DNA of 64,000 nucleotides from Sphingomonadales bacterium (GCA_014763545.1 JACXVD010000002.1:1-64000), one strand, 5' to 3'; shown: positions 16,850 through 26,163, counted from the stretch's first letter. Translations and numbers: made by a program. The notes: a model not told the origin generated them from the sequence alone.

Positions 16850-18397
16850 ATGGAAGTTGCAGCGAAAGCGGGCCGCAAGGTCGATGCCGCCTGGGCGCGC
16901 GAAGCCTTCGCGGCGATTGTCGGCGATGGCGGGGTGTTGGCGGATGACGGTGCGCTTGCCGAATTTCACGACCCCTTCGTACCCACCGGCACCGCCGGGC
17001 ATCGCCCCAGCCTTGTCGTGCAGCCCGAAACCGTCGAACAGGTGCGCGCCTGCGTCGCTCTCGCCAATCGCAGCGGCATCTGCCTGTGGACGTCCTCGAT
17101 GGGGCGCAATTTCGGCTATGGCGGATCGGCGCCGGTGGTCGACCTGACCGTGGTCCTCAATTTGCGGCGGCTGAACCAGATATTGGAGATCGACGTCGAG
17201 CAGGGTTATGCGCTGGTCGAGCCCGGGGTCACCTTCCACCAGCTTTACGAGGCGCTTCGCGCAATGGACGCGCCGCTGATGATGTCGGTGCCGGACCTTG
17301 GCTGGGGCAGCATGGTGGCGAATGCGCTGCAGCACGGCATCGGCTACAATATCCTCGGCGATCACGCATCGGCCCTGTGCGGGCTGGAAGTCGTGCTGCC
17401 CGATGGCGATCTGCTGCGCACCGGGCAGGGCGCGATCGCAAACAGTCCGCTGTGGAATTCGCACCGGCGCGGCTTCGGCCCGGCGCTCGACGACCTGTTC
17501 AAGCAGTCCAATTTCGGGATTGTCACCAAGGCCGGGATCCGCCTGGCGGCGCGGCCGGAAACGATCCTGTGCGGCACGTTGCGCTGTGAAGGCGATGGCG
17601 ATGTCGGCCCGCTGGTCGATGTAGCGCGTTCCTTGCTGCGCGAAGACGTCATGCAAGGCGTACCGATGATCGTCGGCACGCCAGCTGAGACTGGGTCCGA
17701 GGCCGGGCAGGCGGGTGAGGGCGGCGTGTTCACCTATGCTTCGCTGCGCAAAGTGTTGCGGCCGGGGCGCTGGAACCTGCGCTTCGGGCTCTATGGCCAC
17801 AGCACCATGGTCGAGGCGCGGCTGGCGATCCTGCGCCAGCGGTTTGCCCACGCCCTGCCGCAGGCCGAGCTGGAGATACGCCGCTATCCCGGCAGCGCTG
17901 GCCTGGACGAGGTCGAGCCGCGCGATTACATTACCGCCGGGATTCCCAACCAGCTGTTGCTGGCGCGGTTGACGGGGGTGTTCGGTCCGGATCTGGGCCA
18001 TCAGGATTTTTCGCCCGTCCTGCCGATAACCGGCGACATGGCCGTTCGCTACGATGCCATGGTGCGCGATGCGATGGATCGCCATGGCGTGGTCGGCGCG
18101 GTGGGAATGATGCTGCGCGATGGCAGCATGACCGGTGCCAGCATGATCATGTTCGACCGCCGCGAAGCGGCGCAGCTGGCGGCGGTGCGCGCCGCGGTCG
18201 GCGAGATGGGGAAGCGCGCGGCGGAGTGGGGCTGCGCACCCTATCGCGCCCATGTCGCCATGGTCGATGCAGTCGCCGATGTGCAGGATTTCAACGATCA
18301 TGCGCTGCGGCGGACCTATGGCCGGATCAAGGATGCGCTCGACCCCAACGGTATCCTGTCCCCCGGCAATCACGGCATCTGGCCCGGCAAGGGTTGA
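16850..18397 (+). CDS. VAO/4-cresol-dehydrogenase-like FAD-linked oxidase (first copy)
   Basis: A 515-residue FAD-linked oxidase of the vanillyl-alcohol oxidase / p-cresol methylhydroxylase family. The PP-loop FAD domain includes WTSSMGRNFGYGGSAPVVD (about residues 83-101), and GLEVVLPDGDLLRTG and SNFGIVTKAG are family hallmarks; the C-terminus DPNGILSPGNHGIWP is typical. Such enzymes dehydrogenate or hydroxylate the benzylic carbon of para-alkylphenols and pass electrons to a cytochrome c or to O2. AAGGAGAG lies before the ATG at 16850. A paralogue is at 20644 with a cytochrome directly behind it; this copy has none of its own. It starts just after operator copy A. Confidence 0.88.
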   Translation: MEVAAKAGRKVDAAWAREAFAAIVGDGGVLADDGALAEFHDPFVPTGTAGHRPSLVVQPETVEQVRACVALANRSGICLWTSSMGRNFGYGGSAPVVDLTVVLNLRRLNQILEIDVEQGYALVEPGVTFHQLYEALRAMDAPLMMSVPDLGWGSMVANALQHGIGYNILGDHASALCGLEVVLPDGDLLRTGQGAIANSPLWNSHRRGFGPALDDLFKQSNFGIVTKAGIRLAARPETILCGTLRCEGDGDVGPLVDVARSLLREDVMQGVPMIVGTPAETGSEAGQAGEGGVFTYASLRKVLRPGRWNLRFGLYGHSTMVEARLAILRQRFAHALPQAELEIRRYPGSAGLDEVEPRDYITAGIPNQLLLARLTGVFGPDLGHQDFSPVLPITGDMAVRYDAMVRDAMDRHGVVGAVGMMLRDGSMTGASMIMFDRREAAQLAAVRAAVGEMGKRAAEWGCAPYRAHVAMVDAVADVQDFNDHALRRTYGRIKDALDPNGILSPGNHGIWPGKG

Positions 18398-18469
18398 GGC
18401 AGCGAGCCCGGCTGCGGATAGGTGGTCCGACGGGGAGATTGACTCGCCTCGCGATGCTGATTAAAAAAA

Positions 18470-18493
18470 GAACTGTATTCTACTAGAAAGAAC
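18470..18493 (+). promoter_or_regulatory. IclR-type operator, copy B
   Basis: GAAC at 18470, the inner arm TTCTAC, and AGAAC ending at 18493, with the same 20-base spacing between direct GAAC half-sites as the other copies. It lies 57 bases before the start of the MFS transporter gene and is the only regulatory-looking element in the 153-base gap after the first VAO gene. Confidence 0.7.
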
Positions 18494-18550
18494 GATGAGG
18501 CGACTCCGAGCCAATCAGGCACGGTGTCGACCCGCGGGAGAAGGCTGGGA

Positions 18551-19822
18551 ATGGAAGACGGGCAGCGGCCATCATTGGCGACCATGCGGCGATATGCATG
18601 GATCAACGTGTTCAGCGGATTCCTGGTCTGGGGCATCGCGCTGGCCGGTGTGTCGATGATGATGCCGGTGATGTACGCCAATATCTCCGAGACGATGAAC
18701 TGGACGGTCGGGCAGACGACCACTTTCATGGTCATCAAGTCCTCCGTTTCCGCAGTCGCCGGGCTGATCGCAGGCAGCCTGTTCGTTCGCTTCGGGCTCA
18801 AGCGGGTCTATCTGCCCTCGCTCTGGTCGGTCGGGCTGGCCACGGTCGCGCTGTATTTCGCGCATGATCTGTGGGTCTATTACGCGCTGGCCGCGATTTC
18901 CGGCTTCGGTTCGATCCTTTGCCTGGTCGCGATCCAGCTGACCCTTGCGCGCTGGTTCGATGCCAGCCTGGGCCGGGCGACCGGCATGGCCATGCTCGGC
19001 GGCGCGGCGGCGGGCACCGTGGTCCCGCTGGCGTCGAACTACGGCTTGCAACATTTCGGCTGGCAGGCGACCGCCGGTGCGGCCGGGGTGATCGTGCTGG
19101 CGCTCGCGTTGGTCATTTCGCTGCTGGTGCGCGAAAGCCCGGAACCCTATGGCTACACCGCCGAGGAACTCGATCCCGGCAAGGCCGCCGCGCATGGCGG
19201 GCCGCCCGCCGCACGCGATCCGGGGCCGGAATTCAAGCAGATCCTGCGGACCCGCAGTTTCTACCTGCTGGTGATCGCGACCGCCTTTTCCGGCGTCATC
19301 AGCAACGGGATCAATGAATATATTCCGTTGTTCATCGAACGGCACACCAATCTCGGCAGCTATATGGCGGCGCTGGGCTTTACCATCGTGATCGTCCTGT
19401 CCGGCCTCGGCAAGCTGGTGTTCGGCTGGATGTTCGATCGCTTTTCGACCCGCGGCGTCGCGGCCTGCTGGGCACTGTGCGGCGTGGCGGTGTTGCTCAC
19501 ATTCCCGCTTTCGGGGCTCGTCACCTTCGCGGCCTTCACCATGGTGCGCGGCCTGTCGCATGGCGGGATCGTGGTGCAGGCGCCGATCCTTGGGCGGCAC
19601 ATCTATGGCGTGCGTTCGATCGCCCAGCTGATCGCCATCCTCAACGCTACCTTCCACCTCGGCGCGGCGGCGGGCATCGGCCTGATCGGGCTGGCGGTCG
19701 ACTGGACGGGCGGCTTCACCATCCCCTTCGCAGTGGTTGCCGTGCTGGCCTTCATCACCGCCGGGATCGGGCTGACCTTCAAGCCGCTGCACTGGAGCGG
19801 TTACCGCGCCGCGCGGGGCTGA
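18551..19822 (+). CDS. MFS transporter, probable aromatic acid/alcohol permease
   Basis: A 423-residue major facilitator with about 12 membrane helices. The cytoplasmic loop signature after helix 2 is present as GSLFVRFGLKRVYLPS, and the second half repeats it as VFGWMFDRFSTRG. The ATG at 18551 has GGGAGAAGG 7-15 bases upstream and is preferred to the GTG at 18524. The long hydrophilic middle loop (about residues 195-225) is normal for the family. It is followed by a TauE/SafE-type permease after 6 bases and is led by operator copy B, so uptake or efflux of a substrate or intermediate of the island is likely. Confidence 0.88.
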   Translation: MEDGQRPSLATMRRYAWINVFSGFLVWGIALAGVSMMMPVMYANISETMNWTVGQTTTFMVIKSSVSAVAGLIAGSLFVRFGLKRVYLPSLWSVGLATVALYFAHDLWVYYALAAISGFGSILCLVAIQLTLARWFDASLGRATGMAMLGGAAAGTVVPLASNYGLQHFGWQATAGAAGVIVLALALVISLLVRESPEPYGYTAEELDPGKAAAHGGPPAARDPGPEFKQILRTRSFYLLVIATAFSGVISNGINEYIPLFIERHTNLGSYMAALGFTIVIVLSGLGKLVFGWMFDRFSTRGVAACWALCGVAVLLTFPLSGLVTFAAFTMVRGLSHGGIVVQAPILGRHIYGVRSIAQLIAILNATFHLGAAAGIGLIGLAVDWTGGFTIPFAVVAVLAFITAGIGLTFKPLHWSGYRAARG

Positions 19823-19828
19823 CGCCGG

Positions 19829-20551
19829 GTGCTCGACCTCGCGCTGCTCGCGCTGGCGAGCTTCGTGGCCGCGCTGGCGAGTTCCAGCCTGTCGATCGGC
19901 GGTGGCTACATCCTGTTCGGCGCGGCGACGCTGCTCTATCCGCTGCCCGCCGCCATCGCCTTGCAACCGGTGCTGTCCTACTCCTCGCTCGTGTCGCGCA
20001 GCGTGGCGTTTCGCGATGCGATCGCGTGGGACATCGTACGCCCCTTCTCCGCCGGTTCGCTCGCCGGGGTCGCGCTCGGGCTGGTGGTCTATCGCATGAT
20101 GCCCGAACGCGGGCTGGCGCTGGCAGTGGGTACGGCGATGCTGGTGCTGGCCTGGGTGCGCCCGGTCATCGCTGCCCATCACACGCGCAAGGCCTATGTC
20201 GCGGTCGGATCGCTCCATGCTCTAAGCGGGACCGTGCTGGGGCTCGGCTCGGTGCTCCAGCCGGTGCTGCTCAACGCGGGGATCGACCGGCGCACACTGG
20301 TCGGCACCTTCGCCACCTGCCTGCTTGCGCTCGAGGGGATCCGAACCCTGGGCTATGCCGCCTCGGGCTTTTCCTATCGCCCTTATGCCCTGCCGATCGC
20401 GGTGGCAGTGGCGACAGGCGTCGCCGGGACCTGGGCGGGCAGGGCGCTGATCGGGCGGCTTCCCGAAAGCTGGTTCCGCTGGATTTTGCGGATCATGATT
20501 TCGCTGCTGGCCTTGCGTCTTGTGGCGCTGGGGCTGGGGTTGCACAATTGA
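19829..20551 (+). CDS. TauE/SafE-family membrane permease
   Basis: A 240-residue membrane protein with seven or eight hydrophobic segments, beginning with ALASFVAALASSSLSIGGG, the conserved first repeat of the TauE/SafE (DUF81) family. Members move sulphonates, sulphite or small organic anions. It starts with GTG at 19829, 6 bases after the MFS stop, so it is part of the same operon. The link to aromatic breakdown is only positional; organic acid exchange is possible. Confidence 0.82.
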   Translation: MLDLALLALASFVAALASSSLSIGGGYILFGAATLLYPLPAAIALQPVLSYSSLVSRSVAFRDAIAWDIVRPFSAGSLAGVALGLVVYRMMPERGLALAVGTAMLVLAWVRPVIAAHHTRKAYVAVGSLHALSGTVLGLGSVLQPVLLNAGIDRRTLVGTFATCLLALEGIRTLGYAASGFSYRPYALPIAVAVATGVAGTWAGRALIGRLPESWFRWILRIMISLLALRLVALGLGLHN

Positions 20552-20582
20552 CAGCCGCGCTGTGCCGGTATAGCTAATTACA

Positions 20583-20606
20583 GAATAGTATTCTGTTAAA
20601 CAGAAC
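20583..20606 (+). promoter_or_regulatory. IclR-type operator, copy C
   Basis: The inner element TTCTGTTAAACAGAA is a perfect 15-bp palindrome, with GAAT at 20583 as the third half-site 20 bases before the final GAAC. This is one of the two best copies. It lies 37 bases before the second VAO-type gene (20644). Confidence 0.75.
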
Positions 20607-20643
20607 AAACGGTCCTGCGCGGCCGCTGGGAGATCCGACGAGC

Positions 20644-22188
20644 ATGGCCGACGCTCCACTACCGCTTTCCCTCGATACCGGGCAATTCGCGGGCGCACTG
20701 CGCGCCTTTCGCGATACGCTGGGCGCAAGCGGCGTGCTCGACAGCGACGAGGATCGCGCCGCCTATCTCGATGCCTATGCATTCGGCGACGGGCTTGCGC
20801 ACGAGGCGAGCGCGATTCTCGCCCCTGCCGAAGTGCCGCAGGTGCAGGAACTGGTCCGCATCGCCAACCGCCATGGCGTGCCGCTGTGGCCGGTGAGCCG
20901 GGGCAAGAACCTGGGCTATGGCGGCGCGGCACCGGTGCGGCGCGGCGACGTGATCGTCGATCTCAGCCGGATGAACCGCGTGCTCGACGTCGATCCGAAG
21001 CAGGCCAACTGCCTGATCGAACCCGGGGTCAGCTTCTTCGACCTGTTCGACCATCTGTGGCAGGAACAGATCCCGCTGTGGATGTCGGTGCCGGGCAACA
21101 GCTGGGGCAGCGTGGTGGGCAACGCCCTCGACCGCGGGATCGGCTACACCCCGCTGGGCGACAATTGCGAGGCGATCTGCGGGCTGGAGGTCGTCCTGCC
21201 CGATGGCGACCTGCTGCGCACCGGCATGGCCGGGGTGGGCAAGGGCGTGGGCTGGCGCAATTACAAATACGGCTATGGCCCCGCGTGGGACCAGATGTTC
21301 ATGCAGTCGAATTTCGGCATCGTCACCAAGGCTGGGCTGTGGTTGCAGCCCGAACCTGAGATGACTGCATCGGTCGAACTGGCTTTCCCCGAATTCGACG
21401 ATGCCGGCTGGGCTATCGATATCCTCTCCGACCTGCGCCGCCGCGACATTATCCAGCACAATATCGTCTTCGGCAGCCCGGTGCGCGCCGCCTCGGTGCT
21501 GTCGCAACGGTCCGAATGGTATCAGGGCGAAGGCGCCTTGCCCGACGAGGCAGAGCGCAAGATCATGGAGAAATTCCACCTCGGCTGGTGGAATGCCAAG
21601 ATCAGCCTGTTCGGCCCCGCCTTCGTGGTCGAAGGCAGCATGAAATTGTTGCGCAGCCTGTTCGAAGATCGCATCGGCAAACCGCTCGATTTCAAGACCT
21701 GGAACAAGGGCGAACCCTACGACAAATCGGCGCGCGGCGTGCCCACCACCATCGGCCTGCAAAGCGTCAACTGGTTTGGCGGGCGCGGCGGCCATCTCAG
21801 CTTCGCACCGGTCATGCCGCAGGACGGGCCACAGGTGCTCGACTATGCGAAACAGGTGAAGGCGATCTATCGCGAGATGGGGCAGGACTATTACTCCACC
21901 TTCACCATCGGGCGGCGCCACATCAACAATGTCAGCCTGATCCTCTACGATCGTGACGATCCGGCGGCGACACAGCGGGCAGACCGGCTGTTCCGGCGGC
22001 TGGTGGGGGTCGCGCTCAAATCCGGCTATGCCGAATACCGCGGCCACATCGACTATATGGATGCGATTTCCGACTGCTACGATTTCAACGATCATGCGCA
22101 GCGCCGCCTGAACGACAAGGTCAAGGCCGCGCTCGACCCGGCGAATATCATTGCCCCGGGCCGCAACGGCATCGGGAGGCGCGCATGA
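20644..22188 (+). CDS. VAO/4-cresol-dehydrogenase-like FAD-linked oxidase (second copy)
   Basis: A 514-residue flavoprotein homologous to the 16850 gene, with WPVSRGKNLGYGGAAPVRRG in the FAD-binding PP loop, GLEVVLPDGDLLRTG, SNFGIVTKAGLW and a DPANIIAPGRNGI end. It is followed at once (ATGA overlap) by a small cytochrome c, the arrangement of 4-cresol dehydrogenase and eugenol hydroxylase flavocytochromes, so it probably oxidises the benzylic position of a para-alkylphenol and passes electrons to that cytochrome. The ATG at 20644 has GGGAGA upstream. The first copy may have a different substrate or share the cytochrome. Confidence 0.9.
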   Translation: MADAPLPLSLDTGQFAGALRAFRDTLGASGVLDSDEDRAAYLDAYAFGDGLAHEASAILAPAEVPQVQELVRIANRHGVPLWPVSRGKNLGYGGAAPVRRGDVIVDLSRMNRVLDVDPKQANCLIEPGVSFFDLFDHLWQEQIPLWMSVPGNSWGSVVGNALDRGIGYTPLGDNCEAICGLEVVLPDGDLLRTGMAGVGKGVGWRNYKYGYGPAWDQMFMQSNFGIVTKAGLWLQPEPEMTASVELAFPEFDDAGWAIDILSDLRRRDIIQHNIVFGSPVRAASVLSQRSEWYQGEGALPDEAERKIMEKFHLGWWNAKISLFGPAFVVEGSMKLLRSLFEDRIGKPLDFKTWNKGEPYDKSARGVPTTIGLQSVNWFGGRGGHLSFAPVMPQDGPQVLDYAKQVKAIYREMGQDYYSTFTIGRRHINNVSLILYDRDDPAATQRADRLFRRLVGVALKSGYAEYRGHIDYMDAISDCYDFNDHAQRRLNDKVKAALDPANIIAPGRNGIGRRA

Positions 22189-22583
22189 AGTCCCTGTTTC
22201 CGCTCGCTGCCGTGCTGGCGACGCTTTCTGCCTGTTCGGGCCAGGGCGCGGCGGACAAACCCGCCAAGCCGGCAGACAAGGGCATGCCGCAGATCGAAGT
22301 CGTGACCTTCGGCCTCGCTTCCAGCGATCCGGGCGAGCGGCTTTACGGCAGCAAATGTGCCTATTGCCATGTCGGCAAGAACACCGGTGCGATCATGCTG
22401 AAGAAGCGCCTCGCCCCCTCGCAACCGGCGGAACTGCACCTGCGGACCGATCTCGATGCCGATTATGTGACGACCGTGGTGCGTCACGGGCTGGTCAACA
22501 TGCCTCCGCTGACGCGCGCCGAATTGAGCGACGAACAACTCGCGACCATCGCCACCTGGCTGGCGCGCAAGGACCGCAAGTGA
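22185..22583 (+). CDS. Cytochrome c subunit of the VAO-type flavocytochrome
   Basis: A 132-residue cytochrome c with a lipobox-like signal sequence (LATLSAC at residues 12-18) and haem motif CAYCH. VNMPPLTRAEL supplies a likely Met sixth ligand and the end WLARKDRK is typical of short class I cytochromes. It corresponds to the cytochrome partner of 4-cresol dehydrogenase or eugenol hydroxylase (PchC/EhyA type). Start and stop overlap both neighbours (ATGA at 22185, GTGA at 22580). Confidence 0.88.
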   Translation: MKSLFPLAAVLATLSACSGQGAADKPAKPADKGMPQIEVVTFGLASSDPGERLYGSKCAYCHVGKNTGAIMLKKRLAPSQPAELHLRTDLDADYVTTVVRHGLVNMPPLTRAELSDEQLATIATWLARKDRK

Positions 22584-23041
22584 GGCGCCGTACCGTGCTG
22601 GCGGCGGCGGCGGGGGTTCCGCTGGCCGCGCTCGCCGCAGGCGGCCTGTCGCGAACGCTGCAGGGCGATGCCGTGCTGGTGTTCGATGCACGGCTGGCGC
22701 GGGGCAGGGCGGCGGCCGCCAACGCGGCGCGCGCCGGGATCGCCAGCCGCGCAAGCGGCGGCGAGATTGCCGCACTGCTGCTGGATCGCGGGCACACCTT
22801 GCCGCAGTGCATCTTCGGGGTGACCTGCCATGCAGAAATGATCCTCGCCGCCGACGTGCTGCGCCAGCGCGGCTGGCAATTGCACGAAGCGATGCGTTTC
22901 GGCGGACGCGATACGTGGCGAGCGGCAAGCCATCTGGGCGAGCGCGAACTGGCTGGCCTGCGCGATCTGCTGTTACCCCTGCAGGGTCGCGGCGATATCA
23001 CCGCAGGCCGTGGCTGGATCGCGCTGCGCAACAAGCTTTGA
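22580..23041 (+). CDS. Exported protein of unknown function within the flavocytochrome operon
   Basis: A 153-residue protein with a GTG start overlapping the cytochrome stop. It opens with an Arg-rich RRRTVLAAAAGVPLAALAAGG, a Tat-like or Sec signal sequence. The rest has a Val/Leu-rich start (DAVLVFDARLARG), a Cys pair region LPQCIFGVTCHAEM and LGERELAGLRDLLLP, but no domain I recognise. Its place between the cytochrome subunit and a GMC oxidoreductase, with tight overlap, suggests a periplasmic accessory role such as assembly of the flavocytochrome. No function can be claimed from sequence alone. Confidence 0.7.
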   Translation: MRRRTVLAAAAGVPLAALAAGGLSRTLQGDAVLVFDARLARGRAAAANAARAGIASRASGGEIAALLLDRGHTLPQCIFGVTCHAEMILAADVLRQRGWQLHEAMRFGGRDTWRAASHLGERELAGLRDLLLPLQGRGDITAGRGWIALRNKL

Positions 23042-23055
23042 AGGATCGGGAAAAC

Positions 23056-24663
23056 GTGGAATTCGATTATGTCGTTATCGGCGCCGGTACCGCCGGCGCG
23101 GTGGTCGCCAACCGCCTCAGCGAAGATCCGTCGTGCACGGTCCTGCTGGTCGAGGCCGGGGGGGAGGCGAACCACCCCTACATCCGCATGCCGGTGGGAT
23201 TCCTGCAGGCGCTGCGCAACCCGGCGCTGACCTGGCCATACTTGTCCGAGCCCGAGCCGCATGTCGGCGGGCGCCAGTTCCCGCTGCCGCGCGGGCGGGT
23301 GCTGGGCGGCAGCTCGTCGATCAACGGCATGGTCCATTTCCGTGGCCACCCGCTCGACTTCGACGATTGGGCGCAGATGGGTTGCACGGGCTGGGACTAT
23401 GCATCGATCCTGCCCTATTTCCGCAAGTCCGAAGACTATTGGCTGGGCGAGTCCGAGCAGCGCGGCAGCGGCGGCCCGATCGCGGTCCGCGCGATCGACG
23501 CCAGCCGCCTGATGGCCGACGAGCTGCGCCAGTCTGCCGCCGCGATGGGGGTGGATTATGTCGGCGATTACGACGGCCCGGTGAACGAAGGGCTGGCGGA
23601 CGTGCAGGTGGCCTTGCGCGATGGCAGCCGCTGCGGTGCCGCGCGTGCCTATATCGAACCCGTCCGCGCCAGCCGACCCAATCTCGAGGTGATGACCCAC
23701 ACGCTGGCGAAACGGCTGGTGATCGAGGATGGGCGCGCCATTGCGGTCGAGGTGGAGCGGCAGGGCGTGCCGATGACCCTGCGCGCCCGGCGCGAGATCG
23801 TGCTGTCGGGCGGCACCTATAATTCGCCGCAGCTGTTGATGCTGTCGGGGATCGGTGACGGCGCTGCGCTGGCCGAAGCGGGGATCGCGCCGGTGCATGA
23901 CTTGCCCGGCGTGGGCCGCAACCTGCAGGAACACCCGCGCATCGCCAACCAGTATGCCGCGCAGCTCAACCACAGTTTCGCGCGCGAATTGCGCTTCGAT
24001 CGGGCGACGATGTCCTTCTTCAACTGGTATCTGCGGGGCAAGGGCCCATTCGCCAACCAGATCGCGGCGGGCTGCCTGCTGCTGCGCAGTCGCGAGGGAC
24101 TGGACCGGCCCGATGTGCAGATCATGGTCAGCCCGACGCGGGTCGATGCGAATATCTGGTTCCCGGGCGTGCGCAAACCGGCAGAGGATTGCTTCTTCGC
24201 CTCCATCTGCCTGCTGCGGCCGCAGAGCCGGGGGCACTTGACGCTGCGCGATGGCGATTACCGTTCACCGCCGCGCATCCTGCTCAACATGCTGTCCGAC
24301 GATGACGACTGGCGACGGCTGAAGGACGGGCTGGCGCTGTCGCGCCGGCTGTTCGAGCAGGAGCCGCTGGCGGGCCATGTGCTGGCCGAAACGCTGCCCG
24401 GGCCGCAAGGGCAGAGCGAGGAAGGGCTCGATGCCATGCGGGCCGAACTGATCGGCGTGGTCCACCACCCGGTCGGCACTTGTTCGATGGGCATGGGCGC
24501 AGAGGCGGTGGTCGATCCGCAACTGCGCGTCCACGGCCTGGGCGGGCTGCGCGTCGTCGATGCCTCGATCATGCCGACGCTGGTTGGCGCCAACACCAAT
24601 GCGGCCACCGTGATGATCGGTGAAAAAGCGGCGGACATGATCCGCGCCGCCGCCAAAGCCTGA
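23056..24663 (+). CDS. GMC-family FAD alcohol oxidoreductase
   Basis: A 535-residue glucose-methanol-choline oxidoreductase. The FAD-binding start is VIGAGTAGAVVANRLSE, followed by GRVLGGSSSINGMVHFRG (signature 1), SGGTYNSPQLLMLSGIG (signature 2), and the catalytic end HHPVGTCSMG and GANTNAATVMIGEKAADMI. It starts with GTG at 23056 after AAGGATCGGG. It would oxidise a primary or benzylic alcohol to an aldehyde, and the gene behind it is an aldehyde dehydrogenase, so the two form a short alcohol-to-acid unit after the benzylic hydroxylation. Confidence 0.9.
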   Translation: MEFDYVVIGAGTAGAVVANRLSEDPSCTVLLVEAGGEANHPYIRMPVGFLQALRNPALTWPYLSEPEPHVGGRQFPLPRGRVLGGSSSINGMVHFRGHPLDFDDWAQMGCTGWDYASILPYFRKSEDYWLGESEQRGSGGPIAVRAIDASRLMADELRQSAAAMGVDYVGDYDGPVNEGLADVQVALRDGSRCGAARAYIEPVRASRPNLEVMTHTLAKRLVIEDGRAIAVEVERQGVPMTLRARREIVLSGGTYNSPQLLMLSGIGDGAALAEAGIAPVHDLPGVGRNLQEHPRIANQYAAQLNHSFARELRFDRATMSFFNWYLRGKGPFANQIAAGCLLLRSREGLDRPDVQIMVSPTRVDANIWFPGVRKPAEDCFFASICLLRPQSRGHLTLRDGDYRSPPRILLNMLSDDDDWRRLKDGLALSRRLFEQEPLAGHVLAETLPGPQGQSEEGLDAMRAELIGVVHHPVGTCSMGMGAEAVVDPQLRVHGLGGLRVVDASIMPTLVGANTNAATVMIGEKAADMIRAAAKA

Positions 24664-24681
24664 CGGGAAAGGACTTACCCA

Positions 24682-26163
24682 ATGGACCGCGAAACCGCAT
24701 TCGCCAGCGCGCGCGCCTGGATCGCGCAGGCCGGAAACCATTTGATCGACGGCGAATGGGTCGCTGGCGCCGACCGGATCGAGGTGCTCGACCCGGCGCA
24801 GGAGACAGCGATCGGCAGCATTGCCGCAGGCGGCCCGGCTGAGATCGACGCGGCGGTGGCGGCGGCCACGCGCTGTTTCCGGTCGCCCGGTTGGCGGGCG
24901 ATGCCCCCTGCCGAGCGCGAGGCGCGGCTGCTGCGGCTGGCGGACCTGGTCGAGCGCGACACGGCGCAGATCGCGGCCATCGAAACACTCGACAACGGTG
25001 CGCCCTTCGGCATGACGCAGGCGATGGTCGGCAAGGGGGCTGTTTCCTCGATCCGCTACAACGCGGGCTGGGCGCGGCGGCTGGGTGGCGACCAGGTCGA
25101 TGTGTCGGTGCCCGGGCGCTTCCACGCTTTTACCCGTAACGAGCCGGTGGGGGTCGCCGGGCTGATCGTGCCATGGAATGCGCCCTTCGCGATCGCCTGC
25201 AACAAGGTGTCCGCCGCGCTTGCCGCCGGATGCACCGCAGTGATCAAGCCTGCCGAACTCGCGCCGATGAGCACGCTGCGGCTTGCCGAACTGGTGATGG
25301 AGGCAGGATTTCCCGCCGGTGCGCTCAATGTCGTCAACGGGCCGGGGACCAGCGCAGGCGCGGCGCTGGCGGCGCATCCGGGTGTGGCCAAGATCTCCTT
25401 CACCGGCTCGACGGCCACCGGCAAGGCGATCATGCGCCAGGCGGCGGACCGGGTGGCGCGCGTGTCGCTGGAACTGGGCGGCAAATCGCCGGTGGTGGTG
25501 TTCGACGATGCCGATCTCGATCGGGCAATCCCGGGTGTCGCGATGGGCATCTTCGCCAACAGCGGGCAGGTCTGCGCCGCCGGATCGCGGCTGTTCGTGC
25601 AGGACGCGATCTACGACCGCTTCGTAGAGGGCCTTGCCGCCTTTGCCGCGCGGCTGCGGTTGGGGCCGGGCGAGCGCGAAGGCAGCGACCTGGGGCCGCT
25701 GATTTCCGCCGCCCAGCGCGACAAGGTGGAAGCCTATGTCGCCTCCGCTCGCGCAGACGGTGCGCGCGAAGTCTTCCGGGGCACGGCGCCCGATGGGCCG
25801 GGCTTCTTTGTCCCGCCGACCATCTTCGACCAGGCACGGCCCGATATGCGCGCCGTGCGCGAGGAGATTTTCGGCCCGGTGCTGTGTGTGATGCGTTTCG
25901 CGGACGATGCCGCGCTCGCCGAGGTCGCAGCGCAGGCGAATGACAGCGATTATGGCCTCTCGGCCTATGCCTGGACGCGCGATCTCGAACGGGCGCAAAG
26001 CATGGCCGCGCTGTTGCAGGCGGGGTCGGTCAAGATCAACGGGGCGGGGATGGAATTCGCGCTGCCCTTCGGCGGGGTCGGCGAATCCGGCCTGGGTCGC
26101 GAGAATGGCCGCGCAGGCGTGCTGGCCTTTACCGAGCCGAAATCGGTGATGATCGGATATTGA
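24682..26163 (+). CDS. Aldehyde dehydrogenase
   Basis: A 493-residue aldehyde dehydrogenase with [12 protein letters not shown] (general base Glu) and catalytic C298 in NSGQVCAAGSR; FTGSTATGKAIM marks the cofactor site. The start at 24682 has AAAGGA upstream. It ends the rightward operon of flavoprotein, cytochrome, unknown protein and GMC oxidase, and faces the leftward stilbene dioxygenase across a strong hairpin at 26171-26207. Oxidation of aryl aldehydes made by the GMC oxidase or by the dioxygenase is the likely task. Confidence 0.9.
   Translation: MDRETAFASARAWIAQAGNHLIDGEWVAGADRIEVLDPAQETAIGSIAAGGPAEIDAAVAAATRCFRSPGWRAMPPAEREARLLRLADLVERDTAQIAAIETLDNGAPFGMTQAMVGKGAVSSIRYNAGWARRLGGDQVDVSVPGRFHAFTRNEPVGVAGLIVPWNAPFAIACNKVSAALAAGCTAVIKPAELAPMSTLRLAELVMEAGFPAGALNVVNGPGTSAGAALAAHPGVAKISFTGSTATGKAIMRQAADRVARVSLELGGKSPVVVFDDADLDRAIPGVAMGIFANSGQVCAAGSRLFVQDAIYDRFVEGLAAFAARLRLGPGEREGSDLGPLISAAQRDKVEAYVASARADGAREVFRGTAPDGPGFFVPPTIFDQARPDMRAVREEIFGPVLCVMRFADDAALAEVAAQANDSDYGLSAYAWTRDLERAQSMAALLQAGSVKINGAGMEFALPFGGVGESGLGRENGRAGVLAFTEPKSVMIGY

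Noticed and set aside
16313-18373. Minus-strand frame of 686 codons opposite the first VAO gene
   Set aside because: No domain, overlaps a well-supported flavoprotein and the shared promoter.
23056-24663. Choline dehydrogenase (BetA) assignment for the GMC protein
   Set aside because: The general GMC fold fits, but no betaine genes are nearby and the operon is for aromatics; the substrate is left open.
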